From: Amphirosellinia nigrospora
Lineage: Eukaryota; Ascomycota; Sordariomycetes; Xylariales; Xylariaceae
Length of the DNA stretch: 64,000 nucleotides
Direction of reading: 5' to 3'
Assembly (NCBI GenBank): GCA_004123355.1
Contig: SCHM01000002.1
Coordinates: forward strand, 5,057,569-5,121,568
Shown here piece after piece: positions 23,809-39,991 of this stretch; the first letter of the stretch is position 1, and each line of letters starts with the position of its first letter. A program made the translations under genes and the position numbers. The notes beneath the pieces were generated by a model that worked only from the letters and a program-made list of their open reading frames with translations, was not told the origin of the DNA and made no database searches.

Positions 23809-23813
23809 GAAGA
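23809..23813. repeat. Left target-site duplication GAAGA
   Basis: Five bases immediately before the left LTR, identical to 41401-41405 immediately after the right LTR. Confidence 0.85.
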
Positions 23814-24162
23814 TGTGACGGAGTAGCCCCACTTTAACCTGAGCACGCTAGCCATGCTGGCCTGCTTAAATAAAACTAGAGCACGCTAGCTTAGCTGGCC
23901 TACTTAGGTAAAAACAGAGCATACGGAACGTATTAGTAAGCTCGGATATACTTAAGCCTATAAACAGGCTTAGTAAGCTTTATTAGCTTTAAGCGGGTTA
24001 ACTATATTCCGTGTACGTATATTATATAAATATAAAACTATAAACTAAATTTTATAGTTAAATTTAATTTATTAAATTTTTTAAAACTATTTTAGTATGT
24101 TTATTTATATACATATTAGTTTAATTTTTTATTAAGCTATAAAAGTACGCTAGTATTTTATA
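23814..24162. repeat. Left LTR of the outer element
   Basis: Starts TGTGACGGAGTAGCCCC and ends GTATTTTATA, the RIP version of the right LTR's ...TTTTACA. Its outer part (to about 23990) keeps near-normal GC; its inner part is AT-converted. Confidence 0.85.
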
Positions 24163-24932
24163 ATTATAAGCTTAGTTTGTTCGTAGAACCGGTGCTTTTA
24201 AAATATAGTAATTTTTTTAAAGCTAGTAGTACGATTTTATTTTTTTTAAATTTTTCTAACTTTAGCTAATTATATAACGTAATATATATAATATTAAACT
24301 AAATATTTTAAACTTATTTTATAAGCTTTTTTTAATTTTTATATGTATATATATACTAATTTTACTAGTAAACTTATTTACTACTATATTAAAAAGTTTA
24401 TTAGCTATTTTAAAAAATATAATTTTTAAAAAATAATAAAACTAGCTAATATAATATACTAAGCTTTAAATATATATAAAAATATAAAGCATTTAAAACG
24501 TAATAAATTTTAACGCTTTTAAAATAAGCTTTATTTTAAAGTAACTACTAAAACTTTTTATAAAAAAAAAAATTATCAAAAATTTAAAATAAAACGTTTG
24601 CTAAATTTATTTATAAAATTTAGCTAAATAAAATAAACTAGTAAATAATATAAACCGACTAAAAAATTATTTATTTATAAGCTAATTAAGCTTATAAAAA
24701 TAAAAATCAAAAAATAATTTATTAATTAATAAATAAAATATTTTAAATATATTTTAATATTCGCTGCTATAATAACTAAATAAACGTTATATTTAACTAG
24801 ATTAATAAAATTATTATTTTTTTTATTTCGAAATAATATCGATAAAAATTAACGTAAAAAAATATTTAACGCTTTAAGATTTAATTAATATATTATGAAC
24901 GATTTTTATTTTTATTAAATTAACTATATACT

Positions 24933-25075
24933 AAAGGCCCTTTGAGTTAGGGGCAAGGAAGCTTGAGTTTTTAGGATTTACGAGTGTACTTTAGCAAGTT
25001 AGGGTTGCCGGTTATGTCGGCGTAGTTTTTCCGAACAGGTTATTTTAACGCGCTTTATTGTTTTGCTTTAATTTA
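24933..25075. other. GC-normal island inside the AT block
   Basis: Roughly 140 bp with ordinary base composition (for example GGCCCTTTGAGTTAGGGGCA and GGGTTGCCGGTTATGTCGGC) between fully AT-converted flanks. I found no second copy in the window. Confidence 0.75.
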
Positions 25076-28000
25076 TAGAAGCTTTTTTTTTGCGTAATTA
25101 TATTAATAATATTTGTTTGTTTTATTAATAATAATAATATATATTAAAGCTATATTATTATTTTATAAATAAACTATAAAATTTGTTTAATTTTTTCGCT
25201 ATAATAATAATATATATTTTAATAAAATAATAATTAATAAATAATATTTAGTTTTTTTTACGGCAATTTTTTTATATATTATTATTATATAATAAAGTTA
25301 TATTTTTATTTATATTTTTTTTAAGCTTTTAATTAAATATAAAAATACTATTTTTTTTTTAAAAAATCGATCTTTTTTTTTATTTTTCGATATTTTAAAT
25401 AAATAATATAATAAAAATTCAATAGTAATAAAATAAGCATATTTTATACGTTTTTAAATATAATATATATTTAATAACTTTTTTTTAAATATAAATAAAA
25501 TAATAATTATTTTTTACTAAAAAATAGCTTAATAAATAATTAATATTTTAAATAGTTTATACTATTTTATTAGCTTATTTTTATATAAAATTAAAAATAA
25601 AATAGCAGCTTTTAAACCTAGTTTATTATTATATTTAATAAGCTAGTATTAAAATCGTTAGATTTAAAGTATATTTATAAACAATAGTTTATATAAAATA
25701 TTAATAAAAAAACTATTTAACGGTTATAAAAATATTATATAATATAGTTTAGCTTTTATATAATTTTATATTATATTTTTTAATAATATTATATAAAGCT
25801 TTTATATAATAATTTTTATTAATATAAACTATATTTTATTCGATTTTAATAGGTTTATTATTAATAGTTTTATTTGTTATATTTTATAATATATAACTAT
25901 AATATTAAACGTTAGTTTTTTAAAAAAAAAAATTCCCGGTTATAAAATATAATTTTATAACTTAAAAAATTATTTATAAATAATTTTTTTTATAGTTTTC
26001 GAAATATTTATATCGTAAAACTAACTATAAAATAATCGATTATAATAAACTATATAATAATAAAATAAACAAAAATAAAATATAATAAATTATTAATTAA
26101 TATAATTATTTAGCTATTATTTAGTTATAATATTTAATATATATAAAAATTAAATTATTATTTAAAAAAATAATATTTAAAATAATAACAATAATAAAAT
26201 AAATAAATATTTATTATATTATAATAAAATAATTAAAACTAAAAATATAGTTAGCGGCTAAAGTTTATAAATAAATAAATAATATTTATAAACGAAGAAA
26301 AATATACGAAAAAAATAACAAGTAAATAAAAAAAAATAAATATTTATTAGTAAATTATATTTAAAAACAAATAAAAGTTATTTATTATCGAAAAAAATAA
26401 ACTTAGCTAAAAATAATATTAATAAGCTTAAATAAGTTTTTAAAAAAGCTTTAAAAAATAAAATAAAATATAAATAAAATAAAATTTTAAAATAAAATAA
26501 ATTAAATAAAGCTTAAATAGCTAATCGGCAATTAATAATTAGTAATAATAAAGTTATAAGTTTTAAATTTATATTATTTTTAATATTAAAATATATAAAT
26601 AGTTATAAATAAATAAATAAATATTTTTTAAAAAGTTGCCTAAATTATTAATATTAAATAAAAAATAAAAAACATAAAATATAAAACTTTAAATATTAAG
26701 TTATATATTAAGCATAAAAAATAAAGAAAAGCTTTAAATAATAAAGTAGTTTTTAATTAAAATAAAAAAATTTCTTATTTAGGATATAAAGCTGGATAAA
26801 AAAATTTTTTTATCGATAAAAAAAAATTTTTTTTATTTAGTTGTACTTTTTTTATAAAACTCAAGTATATTAATTTTTAATAAAATTATAAAGCAATACT
26901 AAAAAAGCCGTAAATAATAATATTAATACTATAAAATAGATTAAAAATTAAAAAATTATATATTAATAAGTAAAAATAATAAAGATTTCCGATATATTTA
27001 GCGTGTTTTTATTAAAAACTTTTTTAACGTAGTTAATATTAAGCTAATATTTTATAAACAATTAATTAATATATTAAGTTTATTAAAGCTAAAACGTTTA
27101 AAACCCCGATTATATTGCTTAAAAACTAAAATAAAATCTTTATTATTATTATTTATAATAATATATTTAAAGCTAAAAAAAAGGCTAGCGTTTATATTAT
27201 TATTTTTAGAAATAAAGTATTAAATAATATTAACTAAAATAATAATTGCTTTTTATTAAGCTAAATATATAAATAAAATATTAAAAAATACTATTACGTT
27301 TATAAAAACTAATAAATAAAATATACTTATAGTTGCTAAATAGCTATAGAATTTTATAATATATTATAATTAATAAAACTAATCGCTAATTATTTAAAAC
27401 TTTTTTACTAAAACGGGTCGAAAGTATTAAAAAACAATAAATATATACCCGGTTTAATAATATATATAAATAAATTGCTAAAAATAATTAAAACGTCTTA
27501 ACAAAACAAAAATAATTTAATTAAAATAAAATAAAATAGCTAAATAATATAATATATATTATTAATTTTATTATATTTAATTAAGCCCTAGGTATTTTTT
27601 TAATATATTTATAAATACTATATGTTTTATTAAATAATATATTTATTAATAACTATAAAGCGATTTTATAGTTAATAATAAAAACTTATTTAAACTTAGG
27701 TTATTTATTAAAATAAAAAATAGCAAAGTAATAAATATAAAAAGCGTTTAATTTTTTATTTTTAAAAAAAAAATAAAAATTATTAAATAAATTCTTTTAA
27801 CTAAAAATAAAAATAAAAAAGCAAATTTAATTTTAAATAATATAACGTTTATAAAAAAGTTTTATATAAATATTATTTTTAAAATATGTTTATAAAAAGC
27901 TAAAATATAATATTTTAGATTTAATTATATATTTAAATATAAAACTATAAAAAAAATAACTTAATTATTTAGTTAGTTTAAAAATATAATTTAGTTTTTA

Positions 28001-31000
28001 TTTAATATAATTTTATTAAATTTTATTTAATTAAAACGTTTATAATTAACTTTTTTTGTTTTTATAAAATATTTTTATAAGTATATATAAATTAATTCTA
28101 TATAAACTATTTATAAAAATATCCGATAAACGTTTATAATAACTATTAAAAAATTTATTAAAACTAAAATAAAATTTTAAATAATTATAATATTTAAAAA
28201 TAAAATATTTAGGCCTAAAATTTTTAAAAGCTTTTATAATTAAAACAAAAAATATAAAAATAAATAAAATTTTATAAAAAAAATATAAATATTATATGCT
28301 TATAATAATATATTAAATTATATTTAAAAAAGTTTTTAAAAAACATATAGTGTGCTTTTTTTATAAGATTTATTAGGATTTTTTTAATTATTTTAAAATA
28401 TATAATAAATTAAATTAGCTATTCGGCTTAAAAAATAAATATAATAAAATAATTTAAATATTTTATTAATAAAAAAAAGTTTATTAAAAATATTTAAAAA
28501 AATTTAAAAGTTCGAAAAATAAATTATAAAAAAATATTAACTATTATTAAATAATATATATAATAATAAAAAAACAATAATTATAATAAATAAAAAACTT
28601 ATTATTAATTTTAAACCGAAAATAAAAAGATCGATTTTAAATTATTTTTACTTTATAATAATAAGCTTTTAAATAAAATAAAAAAAGCTAAAAAAAAAAT
28701 TATTAAAAAAGCTTTTAAAATATTTTTAAATATAAATTTTCTAGCTTTTTTATAATTAAAAATTATTTAAATAATAGTATAGCTATATAATATAAGCTTA
28801 TTAAAAGTTTATAATTTTATATATTTTATAAAATATTTTATATATAGTTTATATAATATTTTAAATAATATTAGCTAAAAAAAATATAAGCGTTAATAAA
28901 TAATTTAAAACTAAATTAAAATAAAACTTATATATATAAATATTAAATATATTTAATAAAAAAATTTAAATTTATTAATAAAAATCGATAAGTTTATAAA
29001 ACTAAAATATAAACTTATATTAAACATTTAATAAACTATAAAGCTAGCAATTTATATTAAATATAAATTTTTTAATTAAAATAAATAATTATTATAAAAT
29101 ATAAAGTTCGATAAAAAACTATTTTATTATAAAAAATATAAAAAGCTTACGATTAAAATTAGCTATTAATAAGCTAATAAAATTAAAATCGTTAAACTTT
29201 TTTTAAAAAATCTAAATAATATTATTAATATATAAAAACAAACGAAAAAAATAGGACGTAAGTTAAATATTAACGCCCCAAATAATAAAAAAAAAACTTT
29301 TAACCTATTTAATAAGCTTTTTATTATTTAATAAAAAAAGCAAAAATTAAAAATAAAAATGTTTAATATATTAAAAAAAATAAAAAATAATATATAAAAG
29401 TTAGCTATATAAACTTATAACTTTTCGAAAAATATTCGAACTTAAAAAATAATAAACTAATATAAAAGTAAACTTTAATAATAATAAAAAAAATAATAAT
29501 AATTTTTAAATTTTTTGCTTAGAAATATATAATAATAAAAATATAAAATTAAATAAAAATATATAAAAAATATATTATTTAAATTAAAATAATCTTAAAC
29601 CGGCTAAATAAAAATATATTATATAATTTATTTTCTAGCTTTATATTTAAACTAGAAAATTAAAAGCGAAAACTTTAAAAAAACCGAAAGCTTATAAAAT
29701 ATAGCAAAAATACTATATTTATAACAATTATATATATAAAAAATAAAATAATTTTTTTATAAATTTAAGCTAGTTAAACTTTTTAAAAACTTTTATATTT
29801 AATTAATAAAAAGCTATTTATTAAAAAAACTAAAAAATAAAATATTATATATAGTTTTTATAGCTATAATAAATTAATAAAAAATAAAACAGATTTTTAT
29901 AAATTTTAAAAAAAAACGTTTTTATAAAACTAATTTTTTTAAACTATTTTTTAAAAACTAAAAAAATTTTATAAAATATTAACTAAAAAAACAATTTAAA
30001 TAAAATATTTATAAAAAATATAAATAACTATAAAAAAAAATATTAAAGCTTATTTTAAAAAATAAAACTATAAATATATTATTATTTTTAAAATAAATAT
30101 TTATATAAATAAAATAAAAAAAATTCTTAAAAATTATAAAGTATAACTAATAATTCGAAAAAATTTATAAAAAAATAATTCTTTTTAGTTAATTTATATA
30201 ATAATATTTATTACTAAAACGTTTTATTTAATAATAATAATAGCTATACGTTTTAATATAAAAATTAAATAGTTTAATATTATTAAAGTATTTTTAAATA
30301 TTATAAAAAAAAAAAATTTTTAATAATAATTAAATTATTAAAAAGTTTTTCTTAAAATAATATAGTAGGTTTATTTAATAAAATATTATATAAACTATAA
30401 AATTTTTTTTATTTTAGTATAAAAAATTCGCAAAAATATTAATAATAAATATATATATATTTTATTAAAAAAATTATATTTATTTTATATAAAAAATAAA
30501 ACAATATTTTTAATGTTTTATATAAATAATTTTTTAATTTTTTAAAAAAATACGTTAAATAAGCTAAAAATATTATAAAAAATATTAAAAAAATATATAA
30601 ACTTAAAAAATAAGGCAATATAGTATAGTTTTTCGGAATATAAATTATTTATAACTAAAAAGCTAAATTTATTATTTTAGTTTATAATTAATATATTAAA
30701 AAATAAATAAAACGTTATAATTTAAATAATAATAGCTAAACGTTTATAACTTTATTACTAATAAAAAAACTTATTAAAAACTTAAGCATAATAATAAAAA
30801 TTAAATTAAAGCGTACTAAAAACGAATTAAATTAATTTTATATATAATTATTATATTATAATTAAATATAATATATATAGCTGCTTAACTATTAAAATAT
30901 TTTATTAACTTAAGCGAAAAATATTTAAAAGTAGTAAATTAAATAATTTAATATTTATATAATATTTAATTTTAAAAATTATATATAAAATATAAAATAA

Positions 31001-31315
31001 TTATACGTAAGCTTTAATAATTGTAAAAATGTTTTATTTACTAATAATATTAAAATAAAAAGATTTTTATATAAATATATTATATTATTATATAATAGTA
31101 TATATTATATAAAATAATAAAACAAACTATTATTTTATATTTATAACTAAAGCTAAATTTAATACGTTTAAAATAATAAAAAAAAAAACTATAGTATTTT
31201 AAAAGCTATTTAAAAATTTAAACTTTGCTTTAAACGAAAAATAAAAAAAATTTTTAAATAATATTTAAGCAATTAAATTTATTATAAATAAAAACAATAA
31301 AATTAATACTATATT

Positions 31316-31600
31316 TGTTATAATTATAGTATTATCTACGTATAAAGTTAATATATTAATATTAATTACGTACGATAATTAATCATTAACTATAGTATTA
31401 ACTATTTGCATAATAAAGTCGGGCTAATATATTTGCCCGATTTGGTTGTATAATATATTACGGCAGAATTTTTTTTGTATAAAAAAAATTTTCCGTATAA
31501 AAGCCTAATTTTTATATAAATAATTAAAAAAATAAATTAATATATATAAATATTTATTTTATTTATTATATATAATATTATATTTTTTAGCTATTTAATA
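31316..31600. repeat. Left LTR of a nested element
   Basis: Begins TGTTATAATTATAGTATTAT and aligns in the same orientation with 38250-38527 over its length, including a shared GTCGGGCTAATATAT / GCCCGATTTGGTT core and GGCAGAATTTTTTT. Differences are mostly C/T and G/A. Confidence 0.75.
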
Positions 31601-34600
31601 TTAATTAGTATTTTTAGCTAAAAAATATAAATTAGCAAAAATAAAAACAAAATTTAAATTTAATTATATAAGCTACGTTTTTTATATCGTATTTTAGTTT
31701 TTTTAATATTATATAATAAAAAAAAATTAATTATTTTAATATACTTTAATTATATTTTTATATAAAAGTTTAATTAATAGCGTAAATTATATTATTTTTT
31801 AATTATTATTATATAAACTATATAAAAGTTTATAATATAACTTAATAATTTTTTATTATAATATTTTCAAATATAATAAAAAATAATAATTAATCGTACG
31901 ATAGCTAATATAAACAAACGTATAAAAACGTTATATTTTCGAAAAAACAATAAAATATTTTTTATTTTTTAGCTAATATTTTATATAATATATTAAAAAA
32001 ATCGCTTAAAAAACTAATATATTTTTAAGTTTTATACAAAAATTATTAATTTTATACGTATAAAAATATTTTATAAAACTTTAAAATAGCTATTTAAAAT
32101 AAATTAATATATAAATAATATATTTATATATAAAATATAATTATATTTTATATAATTTAAAAAACTTTTAAAAAATATTAGTAAAAAACTTTAAAGCAAT
32201 AAAAAAAATATTTAATAAAATTAATATTTAAATTATTAAAAAAATTTATAATATTTTATATATAAAAAACATTTTAAATTAAAAATTTATAAAATAATTA
32301 AAAAAAACTATATTATATAATTTATAAAAATAAATATATTTTACATATAAATTTTAAATTTTTATATAATTATTTTAAATAATATTTATATTTTTTACGC
32401 TAAATTAATAATTTTAAAATTAGTAAAGTTTTTTTATATAATAAGCAACTTTACGATTTTTTTTTTTAAATAAAAAATAAATAAAAAAAAAATAAAAAAT
32501 AAATAAAAAAATAACTATAAAATAACCTATATATATAATAAAACTAGCTTTTTAACTTTAAATAATAAAATATCGTATAAAAATAAAATATTAAAAATAA
32601 ATTTTAAAAACTTTTTATAATTATTAAACATTATTTATTATTTGTTTTAATTAATAATTTACTTTTATATAAAAAAATATATTATATTTTTAATATATAA
32701 TAAAATATTTAGTTTTTTAAAATTTTTTTAAACTTTAAAATAATTTATTATTATAATATTAAATATAAAAATATTTTTATTTAAAATTTAAATTTTTTTT
32801 ACGTATAATATTTAAAATAAAGTATTTTATTTATAAAATATTAAATTTTTTAAAAATTAGCAAAAAAAAAAACTATTTTAAAAAACTATATAATTTATTT
32901 TATAATAAAATATAATAGTTTATTAATTATTATTAAAACTTAAAATTATAAAAAATTAATTTTATATTATATTTTTTAATATTAATTAATTATATAAAAA
33001 TTATTATATATATTATATTAGCTTTAATTATATATAAAATATAATATTATAAACTTATATTTTAATATAATTATAAACTATAATTAATATTAAACTAATT
33101 AAACTAATATTATTTTTATAAATATATAAATAAAAAAAAAACTTTTTTATATAAAATATTAAAAGTTATAATTAATAAACTATTTAAAGCTTAAAAATAT
33201 TTAAACAAAATATTTAAAAAAATTTATTTAAATATAATTATTATATATATATAAAATATTTAGAATTTAAAATAATATTTATTTTTTAAAAACTTACGTA
33301 TAAAAATTTTTTTTAAACTTTTATTTATATTTTTAAGTTAAAAAACCTAATAATTTAATATTTCGTATAAAAAATAAAAAATTTTTATTATATAAATCGA
33401 TAATATAATATAAATTAATTATTATTTTATACATATAAAATATTATATAATATTTTAAAAATTTTAAAAATAATATATTAGCTAAAATTGTATAAATAAT
33501 TATTTTTAAAAAACTTATATATAAATAAAAATATTTTATTTACTAAAAAAAAATATTAATTAACTAATTATATTTTTAAAAAAATTTCGCGCAAAAAAAT
33601 AATATTTAATATATAAAATAATATTTAAAATAAACTAACTTTTAAAAAATTTTTAACTTATTTAATTAAATATAAAAACTATTTAAATATATATAATAAA
33701 AAAAAAAAAAATTTAAATATATAAAATAAAAATATTATATAATATATTATAAATAATATATTTATATATTATATAATAAAAAAAAATATTTAGTTAATAA
33801 TTATAAATTAATTATTTAATTTATTTATATTTAATAATTAATATTATATAAAATATTAAAATATTATTTAAATATAAAAGCTTTAAAATTTTTTATATAA
33901 AAAACTATAAATAAAAGCTTATATATAAAAAAACTTAAAAGCTAAAATTATTTAAACTTTTAAAACATTAAAATAATTTAATAAAATATATAATAATTTT
34001 AATTAATATAATAAAAATTAATAATTAAATTAGCTATAATATTTTATATTTTAAATATTTTTATTTTATTTTTATTTTTTTTAAAAAATATAAACTATTT
34101 AAAAATATATTTTAATAATATAAAAAATTATTATATAAAAAAATAAAATAATATTTTATTATATATAAATAAAGCTATTTATTTTTTAATATTAGCCATA
34201 TAAAATAACTATTATTTATAAAAACTAAACTATACTATTTATATAAACAATTTAAATATTTTTATATAAAAAATTATATAAAATATTATTTCGTATAAAA
34301 TAAAATTAAATAATTTATTTTAAAAAAATCTAAAAATTTATTATTATTATTAAACATATAATAAAACTTTATAGCAATTTAAATTTATAATTAAAAATAA
34401 TATAAATTTAACTATAAATAATTATAAATATTATATAAATAAATAATTAAAACATATTATATATTATTAATATTATATTATTTTAAGCAGTAATTTTTTT
34501 AAAATTAATATTTATATAAAATATATAAAAAATATTATATAAATATTAGATTAATATTTATTAAAAACTTTTTAATAATATTATATATAACTTTAAAATA

Positions 34601-37600
34601 AATTTTTCGTTAAATAAATTTAAAATATATAAAAATAACTAATATAATATTATAAAATATTTATTAAAGCATATTAAATAATAAAAAAATAAAAAAATAT
34701 AAATATTTAAACGTATATATAATATTTTTTAAAAAAAATTAATATATATAAATAATAAATTAATTTTATAAATAATAATAAAAATATTAAATAATACTAC
34801 TAAACTTAATAATTTTATATTAACTTTTTTTATTTTTAAACTTATTTTTATATTAATAAAAAATCTTTTTTATTTTTTTTATTATATAAAAATAATAACT
34901 ATTTAAAAAAAATAAAAATATATAAAAACTATATAAAGTTAAAATTAGTTATATAATTAACAAATAAAATAAACTATTTTTATATAACGTATTTATATTT
35001 TTTTTTCGAAATAAAATTTTAGTATAAAAAAAAAAATAAAATAAAAAAAACCGTATAAAATTAAAACAATCGAAAAATTAAATAAATTATAGCTTCGATT
35101 AATAAACTAATATACTTTTAATATATATAAATTAAACTATATTATATATAAAAATATTTAAGCAAATAATTTAAACTAAAATAATATATAATTTATATAG
35201 CTAATAATTATAAAAAAACATAATTAGCTAAAAAAAAAAACTTAGCTTTATTATTATATAACGTTTAAATATATTTATTATATAATATTTAAATATTATA
35301 AACTTTTTTAATAAAAAAAAAAACAAGCTTTAAATTAATAACTAAACTATATATAAATAAAATTATTATAACTTTTAATAAACCGTTTAAAAAATTAAAT
35401 ATAATAAAAATTAATAAATTTATTATTAAAACGTTTTTAAATTTATTATATATAACAAATATTTATAAAAAAAATATATTTTTAAGTTTTATTTTATATA
35501 AAAATTAAAAAAAAAACTATAAAGCTATATAAAAAATTAAACTTATTATATAAAAATATAATAATATTAAAAAAATATTTTAACTTAATCGTTAACAATT
35601 TAACAAATAAACTAATAGTTAATTTAATATTTAGCCTTATTTTTATATAAAATTTCGGAACTTTATATAAATTTAAAAATATTATTTAAACTTATATTTA
35701 ATTAAAAATAAACTATTACATAATATTTTATTTATTTATTTTTAAAACTAAAAAAAAAATATCTTTTTAAAAATTATTATATATTATATAACTTTTATAT
35801 AATTAGCTAAATTTAAGCTATATTTAGTTTAAATATACTATTAATATTATTAAAAAAACTTAAAATATAAATATTTATATATAATTTATATTTATTAATT
35901 ATATATAATAATTTAAATATTTTTAAAATAATAAAATATAAATAAATAATACGTTAAGCTTTATTATATTAAATTTTTCGTCGTACGAAAAAAAAAAACT
36001 TAAATAAACGAAATTTCGCGCAAAGCTTAAAAAAACTTTATTTTTTAAATATTTATTCGAATTTAATAGCAAAAAATTTTTTATACAAAAAAATTATAAT
36101 AACTTAAAAAAACTAAACTAAAAATTTAGCTAAAATTAACCCTTTATATAAAAATTCGCTTAAGCTTATATTTTTTAATAAGCTAAAAAAAATATATTAA
36201 TAGTATATATTAACAACTATATAAATTTTATTATTATAGCTTAAATTATTAAACTATAATTATATAATATTAAAATATTAAATAAATAAATTAAATAGTA
36301 AAAAAATAACCTATCGAAAAAACTTACGTTTATTTTTTTCGATTTTTATTATAAAACTTTTTATTTTTATAAATAAATTATTTATAAATAATATAAATAT
36401 AATTTTATAGCTTAAATTTATTATTATATTTATAATTAAAGCTTATATAAAAAATAATAAACTTAAACTTTAAAATCGAAAATATTATATATTAAAATTT
36501 AAACAAATATAAAAAAATTATATAAATATTCTAGCTAACAAATTATATAATATAATTAATAGTTTTAATAATATTATTATTTTTATAATATTTTAAAAAA
36601 TTATAAAATTTAATTTATTTTTAATATTTATTATTTTATACTTAAATTTTAAATTATTATATAATATTTAATTAAACTAAAAATAACCTAAAAAAAAATT
36701 AATAATAAATATTATATTTTTTTAAAAATTATATAAAAAAAAAAAAATCTTTAAAATATAATAAATTAATAATAAAAATAACCTAGCTAATATATTTATT
36801 AAACGTATATTAAACTAAATATTAAAAACTTTAGTTTTTATAAATAAACTGTTTATATAAATCGAAAATATTTATTAAAAAACTAAAAAATATATTATAT
36901 AATAAATAGCGGATATATAAAAATATATTATATATAAACATTTAAAAAAACAAATATTATATATAAATAATAAAAAAGTTAGAAAATTATAATAAAAATA
37001 ATAACTAAAATTTATACTTTAAAAAATAATACATATAATTAATTTTTTTCTCTTTTTTTTTTTAAACTTAAACTATATATAATAAAAATAATAAATTATA
37101 TAATCGCTTATTATAAGCGCTATAAACGCTGCTTTAAAAACTTAGCACTATATAATATTAATTAAAAAATTTTAATAATTAATATAACTATTATATAACT
37201 ATTTTAATATAAAATAATAATTAGCTATAATTTAAATAAAAATCGTATAAAAATATTTTTTTTAACGTATAAACTTTATTTATATATTAAAAAAATAATA
37301 ATTAATAATACTTAAAAATAATATTATAAAAAAGTAAAAACAATTATATTTTTTTTATTTATTAATAATAAAACAAATTAACTAAAATATATATTAAAAA
37401 TTATTCGTATAAAAATAAAAAATAAAAATATACGTACGTTTATATATAATACTAATATAAAAGCTTTATAAGCTTAACTTTTAATAAAAAAGCTATAAAC
37501 TTTAGTAGCGCCGCTATTTTTTAAACGTATAAATTTTAAAACTATATAATACTAAAAATAAAAAGCGCAAAGCGCGAACAAAAAACCCAAAAAATTAACA

Positions 37601-37838
37601 AGTTATAACAGCTTATTAATAATAATAGCAATTTTACTTTAATTTTATTAATATAATATTTAAAAAAACTTAGAAAGCTTTATATATATAATAATAATAA
37701 TAATAATAAAATAATATATTACTAATATTACTAGTACTATAGTTAAATGCTATTATTAATATTGCTGCTAATATCGTTATACACAATAATTATTAAACTT
37801 AATATATATAAGTTAAAAATTAGTTAAAAATACGTACG

Positions 37839-37840
<2 letters not shown>

Positions 37841-37883
<43 letters not shown>

Positions 37884-37923
37884 TATAAGTATACGCGCGT
37901 AAAAAAAAAAAAAAAAAAAAAAA
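37841..37923. repeat. (AT)20 microsatellite followed by an A23 run
   Basis: A dinucleotide run at 37841-37880, then a short GC-bearing stretch (TATACGCGCGT), then 23 A residues. Lies inside the nested element. Confidence 0.85.
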
Positions 37924-38249
37924 CAAAAAAGTACAAAAAAACTAACCTATATATAATAGCAACAAATATAAACAATATATATTAATCTTTTAAAATATTT
38001 AAATAAATTAAATAAAAAAATATATAATAGTTATATATAAATTAGCTTTTATCCGTATTTATTAACTTTTTTTACGTATAATTATATAAGCACCGGGCAT
38101 TTAAAAAAACAACAATTTAATATATTATCGGGCGCTTTTTTATTTATATACTTGCTATATAATATATTTAATATTTTTTTTACGTTTAGATTTTTTATAT
38201 TAAAAAAAACAATTATATAAAAGCACGCTATAGCTAAAAAAAAAACTAA

Positions 38250-38527
38250 TATTATAATTATAGTATTATTTACGTATAAAATTAATATATTAGTATTAAC
38301 TACATATAATAGCTAATTATTAACTATAATATTAATTATTCGTACAATAAAATCGGGCTAATATATCCGCCCGATTTAGTTATACGATATATTACAGCAG
38401 AATTTTTTTCGTATAAAAAAATTCTTTATAAAAGCCTAGCTTTTACAAATAGTTAAAAAAAATAATCAATATATACAATATTTATCTCACCATTATTATA
38501 TACATATATACCCTTAGCCACCTAACA
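38250..38527. repeat. Right LTR of the nested element
   Basis: Starts TATTATAATTATAG (RIP form of TGTTATAA) and ends CCTTAGCCACCTAACA; the left copy ends with the AT-converted equivalent. Its final 50 bp are less converted than the rest. No clear target duplication: flanks read ATATT on the left and ATTAA on the right. Confidence 0.72.
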
Positions 38528-39991
38528 ATTAAAATATATAAATATATAAATTATAAATAAATAAATATAATAAAAAACGTTTAAAATAATATATTTATTA
38601 ATAATTAAATATTAATAAATAAACTTATTAAAAACTTTTTATATATTTAGTTTAAATATTTTAAGTATTTATTAACTTATAAAATATAAATTATATATTA
38701 TAAAAAAATAAAATTAATATTAAATAATTATAAAAACTTTTATTAATTTAAATATAAAACCTTTAAATAAAATTATTTATAATAATAAGCTAAGCTTAGC
38801 AAAAAAATATTAACTTTTATTTATTAATTATATTATAATATAATGTTTTAGCATTATAAAAAGGTAAAAAAAAAAAAAAAAAAAATAACAACAGTAGTAA
38901 ATAAAGGCGCAAAAAATATTATAGTTTTTTTTTTTTTTTTTTTTTTTGCTTTTAGCAGCGCTAGTTATTATATAAGCAACGCCGGATACGCGCTAATATA
39001 TTATTATTATTATTATTATTATCGTTATTATTAGTAATAACAATAGTAATAAAAGTAAAGGCAAAAATAAATATAAATTACTTTAAAAAAATATTATTAG
39101 TAAATATATATTTATAAAACTACGCTAAAATAAGCTTTAATATAATTTAAAGTATAATTAAAGCGCAATTAATTTTTTATTATAATTAATATAATTATTT
39201 ATAAAATATAATATATAAAATAATAAAGTACGTTAAAGTTTAACATATTAAATAAATAATAAAAACATATTAAATAGTTTAGTATATTTAAATAATAAGG
39301 ATATTATTTATAAAAATATATTTAATAAACGTAGCGTTATTATAAAGATTAATAATTTTTTTTCGTTTTTTTTTTTTTTTTAATAGTAATAACAAATATA
39401 TTAATAAAAACAATAGCAAAAAAAGTTATATATAAAAAATTATATATATTATAAATTAGCGCTATTTAAATATAAATTATAAGTTTTAATTAATTTATTT
39501 TTTTATATTTATAGTTTTTTTTATAATAATAGCTATAATAAAAAATATAATTACTAAAAAAATATATTTTTTATATAATTTATTATAAAAAGCTAAATAA
39601 ATATAACTTAAACAAAATATAACTTAAAAACTAATTAGTAATAACGGACTAACAAAAGTATTATAAGCGTAAGTTCGGCAAAAACAAAAAAAAACGTTAA
39701 TATAACAATATTTTATAAAAGCTCGAAAAAATTAATATAAGCGCGGCATAAAACGATTAATATTTAAAAGCTGCTTTTTTTTTTTTTTTATTTTTTTTTT
39801 TTTTTTTTTTTTTTTTTCGTTATTGTTAATTTTGCTAGCAAAGCTATTTAAACCGCTAATAAATAGCTTAAACAAATAAACTAGTAAAGCTAAGCCGATA
39901 AATATATTATAATAAAATAAGCGTAACGCGGGATAAAAAGTATTAGTAGCTAATAAGTTTAATAAAAACGAAAAAGTACGGGCGTAAGCGT

